A stretch of 64,000 nucleotides of DNA from Nematostella vectensis. Lineage: Eukaryota; Cnidaria; Anthozoa; Actiniaria; Edwardsiidae. The notes beneath the pieces were generated by a model. The model had not been told where the DNA came from and made no database searches. It was given only the letters and a program-made list of their open reading frames with translations. The stretch is taken from assembly GCF_932526225.1 (NCBI RefSeq), contig NC_064040.1, positions 15,124,494 to 15,188,493 of the forward strand, written 5' to 3'. The position numbers were made by a program, and so were the translations under genes. Below are positions 18,586 to 39,178 of this stretch, one piece after another; within the stretch, counting starts at the first letter, position 1, and each line of letters opens with the position of its first letter.

Positions 18586-21089
18586 AGGACACTGTCCATT
18601 GTATGGTGGGCGTAAATCATGTATACGACCCAGAGGTATTGCAGTTCTTCAACACCCTGGAATACCTTGGGGCGAAAGTGTTGTGTTCTTTCTTTGTGGG
18701 CCAATGTACCACGGTACGGGAAGGGGAGGACGAAAGAATACAAAGGATGCCAGTATGAATTTTGGAGAACCTTCTAAAACCACTAGACAGAAAGCAAAAG
18801 GGGGATACCCAACCTCCAGTGGCGTCCAAAAGGCCATGCACCTTTGTTTTCTTAAATTCATAACGGAAGGTGGAAACAAAGACGATCCTTTGATTGACAA
18901 TGAACAGACGAAGTTATATGGTGCCGTTTTGCAGAATGACGGGACTGCGCTACAACCGGAATACAATTTGATGACATTCAAAAGCGCAACGTTGGGCTCA
19001 AAGCAAAAGTTGATCTGAAGTTTGTGAGAACCCGTCAACAACCCCTGAATTTCTTAAAGAAAATGTCATAACTGAGACCAACGTTTCCCCCATGACCTTT
19101 TTTCACAGACTCTCACAATGCCAGTGGCTGTTGAATATATGTCAAAGTCGGGGAAAGATGGACATAATATGCTCAATTTGTTTAGAAAACATATTTCTGT
19201 CTTGCAATGCTGCAAAGCCTGCGTCGAGAAAACTCCATCTGTCGAATGTATTTCAAAATGCGACGAAGATATGTGTGTAAGAAAGTGCAGCGTATGCATA
19301 AATGCCAAAGATGTGACGAATACAAAACTAAAGGACATTCAAGCTACTCCCCTTGACTGCGAGCGTGTGACCGCTGCCTTTCAAACAACCAAACGTGCAT
19401 TCGCCTGGTAATACTCGCTTTATCAAGTAATTGCGAGGTAGGGAACAAAATGGCAATGGAAATTTTGGAAAAGCAGCAAAAAGAGAAAACAAATGATCCC
19501 GAATGTGATTTTTGTGCTATCATTCCTGATGGCGTTCACGTCGGGAAAAGCCTCAAGTACAGCTTCGCTAACTGGTTCTGTCTACTTGAAGGGCACAGGG
19601 TTTCTCTAGCCGTGTTAAAAACACTTCTAGATGACAGTGATCCCGTGATCAGAGCAAAAATGAGAAAAGCGCTGATGAAAGAAGAACAAGGACAGAATGG
19701 CAGTCGATCTTACAGTCACTCGGGAAACCCGTCGTGCATACGTTAGTACCAAATAAATACCGCCTCACAGACACCAACAAGGTTGGACTGTATCCCCATC
19801 CGACCTCGGTGACTCTCGGTCCAGCTGGCAAGGTGCTCTTCTTGGACTGCAATCCACTTACAAAGAAAAGTAAGTTGTGCCTATAACTTGTGCCTGTAAG
19901 CCTGTTGTGCCTGTAACCTATATCCTATCTCGACCGCACAGGATTTGCATTTGTGGTAGAATAAGAGAAGCAAGAGGAGAACTGTGATAGAGGTTGCGGG
20001 CAAAATGTCCCCCAAGATGAACTCTCTTAAAACAAAGAATGCAGTTCAGGACGAAAACCAGGACGTATGGGGCGTGTACCCAAGTGACGGTAGCGGAGCT
20101 AAAGGAGAGACTTGAGGAATCTTTGAAAGTGAAAAGTAACCAATGGAAAGAATCCAAAACGGCTTTGGACTCAGTGAGAATGGACAATGATCTAAAAGTT
20201 GAGGCAATTTGTAAAGCAAGCGAGGATATATATACACAGTGGAGACCAGCCTGGACGGAGTGGGAGTCTTAGGGCATGTGGACTTGTGGAGGAATTTGGA
20301 CGATTTCCCGCGCAAATCAAGGAGGTTGTGGACATGTGCGTCGTGAGTGGATGTTTGGTGGTTGCTCATAAGAACGGAGTGGAGAAGATCGGACTTTAAT
20401 CGGCATCACGTTTCACTACTGTCGGATTGCAATAGTGTTGGGGGCGTTGCTCCATATGGTTCAGATCGAGTGGTGAATGTGCGTGCCATTAACCACGGGA
20501 GTGGTCAAGTGAAACCGGAGTCACTGCTTTCGGTGAAGGTCGAAAACTTCCATGCTGTGTGCCACTTTAAGCATCCGACCTGTTCGGCACTACAGTATGC
20601 ACGAGACGTGGGTGCTACTGTGTTTGAATCGACTAACGGATGACTCAGTGGTCAGCATTTTACTTTACCCACCCTACATCATACTACCCTGTTCCTACAA
20701 CACAAATTCTCCTGTCTGAAGTTCCCAAAATATACCACCAAACTAAAATGCAGATGTCAATAAACGATATGAGACCAGGAGGCATTGGGCAAATGTGTCC
20801 GGCAACGAAATAAAAGGCTGGACCACTCCCGCTGAATATGTATGCAAGTAGTAATGAACGTTCAGGAGTACAAGTGGTGTTTGAATAGGAGCTGGACCAG
20901 TTGTCAGAAAACGACAGTAAATCGGATCTGTCAGATGACGAGGTGATCGTCTAGGAGAGCGAGGGAGAGGAGTCTGAGGAGTCGGTAGAGGCGATAAGAA
21001 ACAACGAGGTGAACTTTCTGTTTCATAACTCCAGAACAAGATCAGGTCGGGTAGTGAGGACGACGGAGAGAGCAATGCTATGGATTTAA
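18586..21089 (+). pseudogene. Frame-shifted copy of a cnidarian multicopy gene with SAP-like and propeller-like parts
   Basis: Protein-like segments follow one another in changing frames without introns. They are DPEVLQFFNTLEYLG (18650s), GGRKNTKDASMNFGEPSKTT (18730s), a Cys-rich block at 19180-19310, DGVHVGKSLKYSFANWF (19530s), YRLTDTNKVGLYPHP (19760s), VTVAELKERLEESLK (about 20090, SAP-like helix pair), a beta-rich part to 20643, and an acidic tail ending TRSGRVV at about 21050. I recall uncharacterised coral and anemone proteins with this same order. Many frame changes and stops make this copy a pseudogene. The parent's function is unknown; a Cys-rich zinc-type module plus a SAP-like helix suggests a nuclear or mobile-element-related role. 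Confidence 0.5.
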
Positions 21090-22558
21090 GGTATTTATTT
21101 TTTACTTTAGTCACTTATATTGCGTATGCACCAGACACTGAAGTGTCGTGTTCGGGGGTCGTTTGGGTTCGCGGTATTTAGTAAAATCTCTCGGTTTCTC
21201 AGGAAAATTGTTATAAAGCTGCAATATTTCAATATTCTTATTCAACTATTCGGCATCATGTTTGACTGCGGTGAATGGGATTTTACAAAATCAGACGCGA
21301 TGCAAATTAATTTCACGTCACAGACAAGCTACAGTTTCTTTTTAGTGTTTTGAACGGAGAATCGTGCAACCTTTTTCGAAATATAAAGATTTGTATTGTA
21401 GTATGCAGCAAATACAAGTATTTGTTTGGATTTTGGACGCGGGTACTACGGTATTTGCGATTTTTGAACGCGATATAACAGTATCGAAAACGTGAAAAGG
21501 AAACTTTTTCGGTCCGTGGAACGTGAAGGCCATTTTTCTGGTTCGTGATCCATCCCTTTACCACCCTGTACAGCTGACCGGATTAGAATGCCATTTTTAA
21601 CTATCAGATGTCATTTATTGGCTCGTTTTGTGACAGCACTATTGAGATTCCGAAGATAGAGTCCATCTGAATTTATCCAACCAAGCGCCTATTTAAAACA
21701 GAGTGAGGAACTAATTTTGCATGTTTTGATGATCTCGTGGTAAATAAAACGCTAAGCCCCTCAGGCACGTTGCCAGAGATTGATATGGATTGGGTGGGGT
21801 GGGGGCGTCTGCGACTGAATATTATGCAAAAGGAGAAACCACTGTACTGCATCATGGTGGACTACCATGAAATAACATATTTTACGTCCAGTCCAACAAA
21901 ACAGCCAACATTTCAGGCCCGGCAATGCTGGCGCTGGGATGCAAAGGTTTTTGCCTGACATTTCCTTTGTCTTGTTGTCGAACAAAAGTAGCCAAGTCAG
22001 CCCTCTTTATTCAATCCTTTTTATCAACACTGAATAGTAAGAATAAAATATTGAGATTTGCAATATTTTACAAGTACTGATTCGAATTACGACATTGATA
22101 AATTGTACATTATATATGATTACAATTATACGCTTTTGTAAAGAGTTAATAATAAGGTATTAATTTTTTTGACTGAAAAATTCTCCTTATTGCTTTCAAT
22201 AATTTGTAGTTTTTCAAAACAATGGAGTTAGAAAGCACCCTTGATATAACAGTGGATTACAATAGCGTTTGACAAGTTCTGTATCAATGTTCAAGTGTTG
22301 TATAATTTAACTGAGATCATTTGACCACCCACGATACCCTCAAATACTGTTTGGGTAAGATAGGAAATTCTCAAAACAAACCTTATAGCCTAGAGAAAGA
22401 TGATAAAAATGTTTAAATTTAGCCCTGTAAACAATCAGGGATCACGCCACCTTGAGAAGTGACAATCAAAGAAAAATTCAAGGAAAAAATGTATACACCA
22501 TTTTCTGAAGATGGGTCATGACAATTCATCCATCTTTTCTGTGTTTTCTCTATTCAGT
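21090..22558. other. Gene-free AT-rich stretch
   Basis: No coding sequence, RNA gene or named repeat could be supported. Its right end probably holds the NDRG 3' UTR. Confidence 0.5.
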
Positions 22559-24975
22559 TCAGCATGCCACAGGCCCCAGGTTTGTTTTGGCAGGAGAGTC
22601 GGTAGAAAGACTCTGAGAGCTTCTGGCGGGTGACCCTGAAGACAGACTCTGTAAACTTGTTTGGCTGCTACTTGCTGTGCTCGATAAGCCTCTTGTACTG
22701 CAAGCCCTCAGCCGCTGGACTGCAATCAGGAAAACAAGAATGTTACGTTAAAATGTTACTTGAATCCTCTGGCAAGATTCCAAAACTAAGGCCATTATAA
22801 GAAAGTGTTTTTTGTTAAGACCACCATCCATGAACTGAAATGAAACCCAAAATATTTTTGTGCCATTTAAATCTTTGTTGAAAATTTGGGGTCTTACTTG
22901 TGCACAATGCAAATTTATCATAAAAAGCAAGAAAAAGTAGCATTAAAATTTGCATGTTTACAGTAATTTGGACAGAAATATAAGGAACTATTCTCAGTTA
23001 CTGAGAATTGTTTTTTTCTATTACTCAAAACCACATTCTTTTAAATCAGAAGGTCACACAAATATGTCCTGTACCTACTGTATCTGTAAGTGCTCACTTA
23101 CCATAGCCATTCCCCTGAAGAAACAATATCAGTGCTTGTGCCACTTTAGCAGGTTGCTCCTCTAGTGGCATTCCACCGCAGTCTGACACTTTCATGTACT
23201 CTGATATCTTGGGATCCAATCGACTGTTGCTCTCCACCACATCGTCGCCATGGGGGGAAAACGTCCCTGTTACCAGCAGGGTGGGGCACTTTAGGGATCG
23301 TGGGTTGGGACCTCCCTCTACTGGTCGGACAATGTCAATATTTGTGCGTGTGATGTAAGAGTTGATAAAGAGGGCCAGATTGTGTGGGTTTAGGAGTGAC
23401 CTGAGGCTATCTTTGTAAGCTGAAGACAAATCCAAGTTTTCCTCCTTTGTTTTCTCTCCAAAGTGGTGCCAAAGTAAGTAATCCTCGACAAAAGTAGTGA
23501 GCCCCTTGTTATGGAGCTGCCGCACACACACCTAAGGAAAACACCATAAATCACTACTTTTAATATCAGTTCTCCAACAAAATGGGTTACCAGACACAGG
23601 CCTTACTCTTAATAAATCTTTTTCAAAAGCTCAATGGTTCATTTCCTTGTACTGTACTGCTACTCTTTGTGTTGGCAAGCTGTCAAATGTAATAGCTTTC
23701 AATCTATCATAAACAAACTAACTTGTGAATACACTAGCCATAGCTAGCTACAGGCGCATACCCACGATTGGCTGAGACGGGATGGGCAGTCATAGTACTC
23801 ATATAATAAAAAGATAGTATTTGAAGATTCCTTAATGAGAAATTACCTCCTTTTTTTGGCTGCCAAGGCGGGGGGGGGGGGGGGGGGGGTGCGTGTAGGC
23901 GCCTGAGCTAGCAGGATGCAGTTGTCCCAAATAGGTTTATACATTTACAAAAAAATCTATATGAACAAAAAATGCTGTCTGAGACCTAGTTCCAAATAAG
24001 ACATCACTTCCCCGAACACAATCTCTCTGAATACTGTAATGGCTTGTCATGAATTCCCACCAACCCTCTACTGATGTGTGATAGACAACGAAGTATTTTC
24101 CCACTTACTCGTTTATTCCTTAAATTTAATGCCTTATTTTATAATAATTAGGGCAGAAGGGGCCTGAGTGGGGGGGGGGGGGGAGGGGGGGGGGGCTGTG
24201 TAACTTAAAAATTCTGTCACCACATAAATTCAGTCCACCAAGTTAGTGCTTTTCAAAGGTTATTCTTGTACAACAATTTCAGGTGACCCTCCAAAAAATT
24301 CTGAGGGTGCTATGGTAATGAAAATTAAGGTGTGAAGCCCTATCATTAACCTATCGTGGAAGGGGATTAATGAAATGTAACAGCAGCACATGCTTGTCAT
24401 GTGTAAATGTTTGACACGTACTGTACCTTTTGGTATCCCCACTCTATCCATCCAGACTTTCCAACGGACAAATTCACCAAGACCAAAGCATCAACAAAAT
24501 CTGGATACATCAAGCCATAGCGGCAGAGCACATTCGCGCCCGCGCCCACCCCTAGGCCAATAAACCGAGAAATGGAGAGTTGCTTTACGACTTCGTGAAC
24601 AACGAAATCGGCAAGCTCCTCCATCGTAGGATAAACAAAAGTTTCAGGCAGCTGTTTTTCGCAGTTTTCTTGTCCCGGGGCGTCTATGTGGTAGATGCAG
24701 AAGTGCTCCAGAAGGGGCTGCACGTCGACAAAATTGAAAAACCCGAGGAAAGCGGAGGTATGATTTTGCCCGATATCGTGAAATGTGACGATTGCAGGTT
24801 TGCCCTCGGTGCCTTGCATCGAGACTCGCACATCACCATACTTCGTCTCGACATTCTTTTCCGCGAATAGACACAAAAATGCGTTCTGGTCGTGGAGAAC
24901 TTTGCGATCTGACTCGTGAACTTCGATGAATGACAGTGGGATATCATTTGTCATTAGGGGCTGAGCGTCCGCCAT
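22559..24975 (-). CDS. NDRG: NDRG family protein (N-myc downstream-regulated), 379 aa
   Basis: Coding exons are 24427-24975, 23102-23531 and 22559-22719, with consistent GT-AG borders and phases. The protein has the alpha/beta-hydrolase-like NDRG domain: ATVTFHD-type strand near residue 62 (AIVTFHDIGQNH), HIDAPGQ at 96-102, and the elbow GVGAGANV at 142-149. That elbow lacks the catalytic serine, as in all NDRG proteins. The Ser and Thr rich tail ends in GPVAC, like the phospho-regulated NDRG tail ending in a cysteine. Length fits the family (about 370-394). NDRGs are non-enzymatic cytosolic or vesicle-associated stress and differentiation proteins; the cnidarian role is not visible here. The start ATG lies in CGAAGATGGCGGAC. 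Confidence 0.9.
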
Positions 24976-25305
24976 CTTCGCTCTCGCTCTCTTCTGTATT
25001 TTTTTTTTTTGCACCCTTCCTCTCACTGGGCATTATGGGTAATATAGACGCGCGTGGGTTTCTGGGAGTATCGCCAGTCTCCTCTCTGTCATCGGAATTT
25101 CTTTACAAGCACAACAAACAGCGAAAGCAAATTCCAAAGTGTCTACAACAAGAAAGAACTTGTTATTTCTTCCAGAAACTCGCGCAATTTTGGTGCCTGG
25201 TAATGATATATAGTGTTAAAATGTTCTCATAATTTAGTTAGCTTACATTTGCGACGAGAAGTGGTTTCCCGATGGAATAGTCCGTGGGCGGGAAAGTCGA
25301 AAATC
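24976..25305. promoter_or_regulatory. Bidirectional promoter between NDRG and the consortin-like gene
   Basis: Only 330 bases separate the two start codons. The NDRG start carries AAGATGGCGG, a YY1-type initiator-proximal motif. A T-run and pyrimidine tract lie near 24997-25016. No TATA box is obvious. Confidence 0.5.
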
Positions 25306-28300
25306 ATGGCTGTGGAAACCTTGGTGAAGTCAAACATGGACGAATCGTTAAATATCGGAGATGACGATGTGCGTGAATTTGAGCGGAGTGATGTGCATGA
25401 GAGCCAGGGAGAAGAAGATGAAATAGAGAGCTTACAGAATATTCGCCTGCAAGCGTCTAGCGAACTTTCTGATGGCGAAAGGATGATGTTGTATGAAAAG
25501 GCTATCAGGTATTAGTAAGTTACGTCTTTTGGAGACAGCTGATTCCATTGTTGAGCAATTATAAGAACCCCTTTCACAGGTAGCCCAGGCTCACGGCGAG
25601 TGTAGTTTTATTACAGAGTTTAAGTAGCAGCAACGTCAAGTTACTGTTATATTTTCAAATTAGCATATTTATTTCAACATGATTTGTTCCCTCATACAAA
25701 CTCTGTAATAAACCTACACTCGCCGTGAGCCTGGGCTACCTGTGCCCCTTTCACTCAAATTCTAAAGGCCAAAAAGGCAATTGTAGTTAGCCAGGCTCTA
25801 CCCTATAAGAAGGGGGGCATTTGGGGGGTCTAATTACCACAATACCTTACAAAATTTTCGAAAATACCGCAGAAAAAATGGGAATATCACATACCGCACA
25901 GAAGGACAAGGTTTTGAATGCATGCATGACACCCCAACATTTCTAGGTTTTCTGCTAGATCATCCCATACAAAGGGCAAATCCCAAGCACTGCAGGAATA
26001 ATTAACGCAGCAATACCACAATATTTTAATTTTTTACCGCAATACCACAGTTTAAAAAACAAATCTCACAGTGTTTTGAATACCGCATCACCACATGTTT
26101 TTTGCTATTTTACCGCAATCTTGTATAAGAAAAATGCCAATGCTACAATTCGCAAAACCCAATGTCCCCCCCTAAGTACCATCCAGGTGCGAAATAAGGA
26201 TTGACTAAGGGATGGGGGGGGGGGGGAGGTTAAGGTTTTCAACAAGAAAGCATTGTCTTGTGGTTGCTGAGGGGTGGGGTACATGTCTTAGGCCCACCCC
26301 TACAAAGTAAGCAGAGATAATGATTTTTCCGAGCATTCTTCAGGTAGTGTGCAGGCCTGTTACCCAGGATTTTTCTTGGGGGGGGGGGGGGTGCTACCTT
26401 ATTTTTCCGGGGATGGGGGAGTTTGAGCTTACTGATGTACTGATAAAAATCCGACCACCCCCAAAAGAACAAAAAGGGATTTTTTTTATCCCTTGCAGTA
26501 TAGTTTATTATCTGATTTAGCTAAAAAGGTTGATTTATAGATTTATGACATACTAAAGTGATCTAGAATGCCTTTTTATTATATAATTCGCCTATGCTAT
26601 AAAGTTTTGTCTGCAAATATCATGCCTATTGCGATTGGGAAGTGGACTTTCTGCTGTTGTTTTGGGTGCGAACCCACCCCCTGCACCCCCCCAGATTTTA
26701 ATCACTTGATATGCATGCCTTTTTGTAGTTTAACATCATTTTATCCCACTTAATTTATTAGGTACATCAATTGACTGGAACTAATGCCTTGATTTTATTT
26801 TCTCCACCAATCTTATCCTTTATGCTCCCTGTCTAGATTTAAGGTAAGATTGTACTTGAACATTTGATATAGCCCCTAAGGTATTCTGTATTGTTGATGT
26901 TTCTATTTGTTTTTCCTCAGAGGAAAGGTAGCTCTAGACACGCCTTGTACTGTTTTCTCGGCTGTCTACAAGGACTCAAGGGGGGAGCTTCCTTCACTGT
27001 CCTGCCTCAGTGTCTTCATTATGTGAGTATGAATTTGTTACCATTATCACTTCAAGCAGCAATACCAGATTTCAGGGATACAATAAACCTTGCTGTATCT
27101 ATATCTTACAGATTGCTGAGCTCTACAGTGAAGAGGAAGACTGTATCCTTAGTGAATGCTGAACACAACAAAATAGTTTCTTAACTGTACATAGCAATCA
27201 TCCTATGTCTCAAGTCAACAGCACCCTTGTACACTGTATAGTTATGTTAACATTATTATAATCAACTTCTTTTACGGGGTTTTGGGGAGATGAAGGGAGT
27301 TCTTGTTCCTTGACAATTATAGATGGCCCAGCAATTCAGTTTGCACAGGCAGAAAAGCTGTACTATGAGACTGCACTGATCACAGCTGGGACATCAGACC
27401 TGTTGAACCAAGAGAAAGGTGGGTGGAGCATAGCCTTTTCTGTAGGTGTCTCCATGCAACGTCTAGATGCAGCAGCCCTGTGGCAAGTGGTACAAGCAAG
27501 CAGCCCCTGAACAGCCTCATGCTGCCAAATTTGTCTCTTATGATTTTGAAGTGTTGTCTGGAGAGGCTGGATGGAGCAAAGGGTGGGTGATTAGAACAGA
27601 GTACTGTAATTAGGACATTCAGGAAAACAAAGAAAAAGATCGGTGACAAGGGATATGATAGTCTCTTGAACTAGGGTATCAAAGGGAGAATGGAGCAAGG
27701 GAAAGTATTGTTTTGAGCCACTCCATATTGTCATGAGTTACTGTTAGGGATGATTAACCAAGGGGTTGGAATGGGGATAGGGGGTTTGAGTTAAAAAAAG
27801 GGATTGACAAATTAAAGATTGAGAGGGAGGGTAGGTCAGCGAAACTCACTGGTCAGGCCTGTTGCCAAGAAGCGTCAATCAGAAAAAAGTGTTTTTTGAT
27901 CATTTTTTTTGTCTTTTTCAGAGGCCAGCCCTTCTGGAGACCTGACATCCACTGTAAGTTCAAAATGTTTATTATCTTGGCATCTTTACTGGTTGTGAAA
28001 ATGTATAAAAAAGTTTGTAATGGGGTAATCCAATTATTTGTGCAAATGGCACCTTAAGTTGGAAATTTGTTCTAGACATTTTCTAGAACTATTTTTGAAC
28101 CTCCAAAATCTGAAATCGTTTATATCTTCTAAAGGTAAAGCAACAAGATGACGGCAAAGATGAATCTGCATCTGCTTCCCATCCAGAGACTGAGAAAGCT
28201 GATGAATTTGAGAATCTGGCGCACATGTGCTTAAAACAGAAAAAGTAAATATAAATTTTGTTGTACAATAATATTTTTCAGAAACCTCTGACTTGATCAT

Positions 28301-29566
28301 CAGCCATGACCATGACCACAATGCTAGACATTGGCTTAAAGTAGAGCCTTTACATCGACTTTGAATTGATTTTTCAGCACACAGCTAGCACTGGAGTACT
28401 GTGCAAAGGTAGGATTGTCATGATCGTTCCTAATCAATCATATTTTTTGCTGATGACTGTGTCGTATGTTCAATACTTTGTCTCTTTCTAGGCTGTGAAG
28501 TTGAGGCAGGCTCATCTAGGTGAGCGGCACCCTGCAACACTGCGTACTCTGGACCTGTTTACTGTCATCTATGCTGAGATGGGCAAGGCACAATATTCAG
28601 GTAAAGTACCGAATACTTTTTTTTCATATTTCAAGATCTTACTAAAACAATTATCCAATTTTTTAGCTGCCCTGGATAAGCTATCTGCAATTCAAAAAAA
28701 GGATTCAGAAAACCACCAAACCACCAATGAAGAGGAACCCTCCAATGGTGAAACAGAAACAAAGGTAAATGAAAATAAATCTACAGAGCAACAACAAGCA
28801 GAGAAAGGGGAAAGGACAGCAGACCAAGATGAACAGAGCAATCCATTGCCAGAACAGCAAACAGGTGAGAAGGAAAGATTGCCAAACGAACAGACAGTCA
28901 GATAGCCATTAATACACACAAGCAGGCAGACAAACATATATAAAGACAGATAGACAAATTGGGAAACGTACAGACGCGGGCACATTAAATGATGGACATG
29001 CAGGAAGAGGTACATAAAAATATTCAGACAGACAGACATGAAATGTCCACATCACACGAAAAAGACAAAAAAAAAATGATTAAGTTATTGTTCTGAGGCA
29101 TTGCTATACGATTGTCTCAGTAACAAATGTTAGCAAAGGAATGTTTGAAAATTATCAAACCAAAAGGAATGTTAGCAAAGAAATGTTCAAAAATTATCAA
29201 ACCAAAGAGGTCATATCACTAAACACAGACAAAGATATAAACCTGGTTATTTTATGTTATGCTGTCTAGGCCCTCATCACCTGATATTGACCATACAAAT
29301 ACCATTCCACATCTAACTATGGATCATGTCATCTTTCATCTTCAGATGATGCAGCATCGGATGCCATCCATGTCACCCTGACCACCAGCGTTGCCTTATC
29401 TCTCTACTTTATTATCACCATAATGATGGGTGTTGGACTTACTGCAGTCATCTGTTACTACACCCAGGCCGATCCACATACTGCCTACTCCTATGTGATA
29501 ACGAGGCTGCGCTTCTATTACTACTACTATTTCAGGAGGGCGCCGCATGGCGATCATTACTTCTAG
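25306..29566 (+). CDS. Consortin-like TPR protein with C-terminal membrane anchor
   Basis: Exons by GT-AG and phase are 25306-25508, 26923-27022, 27112-27142, 27323-27418, 27922-27953, 28135-28244, 28378-28410, 28492-28600, 28667-28864 and 29346-29566. After an acidic N-terminus comes a TPR-like core whose VLPQCLHY, IAELYSEEEDYGPAIQFAQ and EKLYYETAL segments parallel human consortin (CLHQIAESYFQEEDYEKAM). A second TPR stretch is kinesin-light-chain-like (LRQAHLGERHPATLRTLDLF). A Glu and Gln rich linker leads to one C-terminal helix (SLYFIITIMMGVGLTAVICYY) and a Tyr-rich tail. Consortin is a trans-Golgi receptor for connexin traffic; the equivalent cargo here is unknown. Exon 7 starts in a (CA)n run, and the phase works only if two bases there are discounted, so that border is unresolved. 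Confidence 0.7.
25578..25744. mobile_element. MITE with about 45-bp inverted repeats and target duplication
   Basis: The left end AGGTAGCCCAGGCTCACGGC pairs with the right end. CCCCTTTCAC occurs on both sides (25568-25577 and 25745-25754), compatible with an 8-10 bp hAT-like target duplication. It lies in intron 1 of the consortin-like gene. Confidence 0.75.
25806..26170. repeat. Interspersed repeat rich in AATACCGC motifs, copy 1
   Basis: It starts GGGGGGCATTTGGGGGG and ends in CCCAATGTCCCCCC, so the ends are inverted repeats. Internally, TACCGCA-type words recur. A second copy is at about 56005-56205. Confidence 0.55.
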
Positions 29567-30099
29567 GGTTGCAGTGTTTTATGGTTTGCATTTGCATTAA
29601 ACAGAAAATTTGATGAGGGTAGGTTTAAATTAATTTGTGGACACAAATGTATATGCACGCATATCTTTTAGAGCTTTTTAAATAGTAATTTTTTTAGTTG
29701 TAGTAGAGTAGTCCCGTCTAGTCCCTTTTTTTGCAAGTTTTATTAGCATTACTGGGTATTTTTATAAAAATTGTACAGCCTTGAGCTTTCAGGTGCGTGC
29801 GGAAGGTGCGAGTGCACCCGCCTTGGTGGACAAAAGTGGGTAAAAACTATGCTTTTTCAATATAATATCTATGACTGCACACTCCCCTTCAGCCAATCCT
29901 GAAAACGCGCCTGGCTTTTCAGAAGTCATTTTATTTATGTATGTATGTAGATAGCTCAATAATCTTACTCTAAACATTTGTACAAAGCAACAATAAACAG
30001 TAATGATTTAACAAATAGAGAGAGATCTTGAAAGATAGCTCTGTGATAGATCACAGAGACCTTGGTTCACCCAATACTGTCCCTATATCAGAAAGGATA
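29567..30099. other. Convergent 3' region between the consortin-like gene and cyclin H
   Basis: This holds both 3' UTRs. No other feature is supported. An AATAAA at about 29991-29996 could serve the plus-strand gene. Confidence 0.5.
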
Positions 30100-31020
30100 T
30101 TATGGACTCTCTATTTCCATCTGTTCCACTTGGTTTTCATCATTCCCTGATGTTCTCCGCTTGAACATCTTACTATCAGGATTGTTTTCTGGATTACGGC
30201 AGGTCTTAAGTTTACTTTCCAATGCTTTAACCTGGTCTTTAGTAACTGTAACAATGTGACTTGTAACCATGTTAACAATTGAGTTAATGGTATCCATGAG
30301 AGCAGTCCCCTTGTCAGTTACTCCAAACTTCTCGTTTACATACTTCTGTAATTCACCACCAGTACTCCCAACTGAGAGCGCAGCTAGCGCGATCTGTGAT
30401 GGGGAAAAGTGAAATGCTACATCTGTGCGCATGGCACGTAGTAAAAACTCCTCTGCCTTAATGCGCCAACTCTCAGGATTAACCTTACCCTCTGATAAAT
30501 ACATCTTAATGTCAATCAAAAACCCCTCCATAGGACGGAAAGGGTGATGGATTGTCAAATGAAAATCCAAACGCTCCATCAACAACAACTCATGTGCTAA
30601 AATAAAATCCATTACTTTCTCTCGACGATCTCTCGGCAAAATTTGCACAAAGTTTTCAACTGAAATGTTGTACTCTTCAACCTTGCACGCCATGAACAAG
30701 CAAACGAGAAACATTTCTTTCGGCGGGTGATCCATGACTGATGTCTTCACATAGAATCTCTTTAGGTATGTAATAGCGGTAGCGGTAACTGAACGAGGAA
30801 CTGGCGGCTGGAATTTAGCTGATACTTCCACGATGACCAGCTCATAGTATTCCACCAGTTTCTTTTCTTCTTCAACTGTCAGGTATTTTACGTTTTTCTT
30901 GTCAGGATAGGCATCGCTATGGCGAGATTTGTACGCGCTGTTTACATTTTCACGCAGCTTTTGTACTTCTTCTTGATTTATGAATATCCAGTGCTTTCTC
31001 TGAGTGCTAGTGTGGAACAT
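30100..31020 (-). CDS. CCNH: Cyclin H, CDK-activating kinase and TFIIH subunit, 306 aa
   Basis: This is a single uninterrupted coding exon. Residues 1-12 (MFHTSTQRKHWIF) match the cyclin H N-terminus, cyclin box 1 spans about 55-155 (VPRSVTATAITYLKRFY, then FMACKVEEYNIS), and HHPFRPMEGFL at 158-168 opens cyclin box 2. The C-terminus is charged, as in the family (human 323 aa). Cyclin H with CDK7 and MAT1 phosphorylates CDK T-loops and, within TFIIH, the RNA polymerase II tail. An ATG three codons upstream (31029) is possible; 31020 was chosen by homology. The coding region is intronless, unlike its multi-exon neighbours. It is head-to-head with ANGEL, 177 bases apart. Confidence 0.9.
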   Translation of the reverse strand: MFHTSTQRKHWIFINQEEVQKLRENVNSAYKSRHSDAYPDKKNVKYLTVEEEKKLVEYYELVIVEVSAKFQPPVPRSVTATAITYLKRFYVKTSVMDHPPKEMFLVCLFMACKVEEYNISVENFVQILPRDRREKVMDFILAHELLLMERLDFHLTIHHPFRPMEGFLIDIKMYLSEGKVNPESWRIKAEEFLLRAMRTDVAFHFSPSQIALAALSVGSTGGELQKYVNEKFGVTDKGTALMDTINSIVNMVTSHIVTVTKDQVKALESKLKTCRNPENNPDSKMFKRRTSGNDENQVEQMEIESP

Positions 31021-31197
31021 TTTGACCAAAACTTGTGCAGAACGTTTTCACGGTTATTGGCCGTTTGGCTTGAGGGGAAGCAATTTTCCACCGGCGTAGA
31101 GGAAGGGTGAGTCTGCAGGAAGTCAGCGGTTAATGTATATGTTCGGAACCAATCGGTCGACTCGTCCGAAATCCTGACTGATAAAGGTAATTTCAAG
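31021..31197. promoter_or_regulatory. Bidirectional promoter between cyclin H and ANGEL
   Basis: 177 bases separate the start codons. The ANGEL start is embedded in TTCAAGATGGCGCTG (YY1-type). A 57-base part of this promoter (31075-31132) reappears inverted at 32596-32652 in ANGEL intron 1. Confidence 0.5.

Positions 31198-39178
<7,981 letters not shown>

Noticed and set aside
24580-24870. Plus-strand ORF inside NDRG
   Set aside because: Antisense to the NDRG first coding exon.
28692-29039. Minus-strand Cys and Leu rich ORF
   Set aside because: Antisense to consortin-like exon 9 and a repetitive intron.
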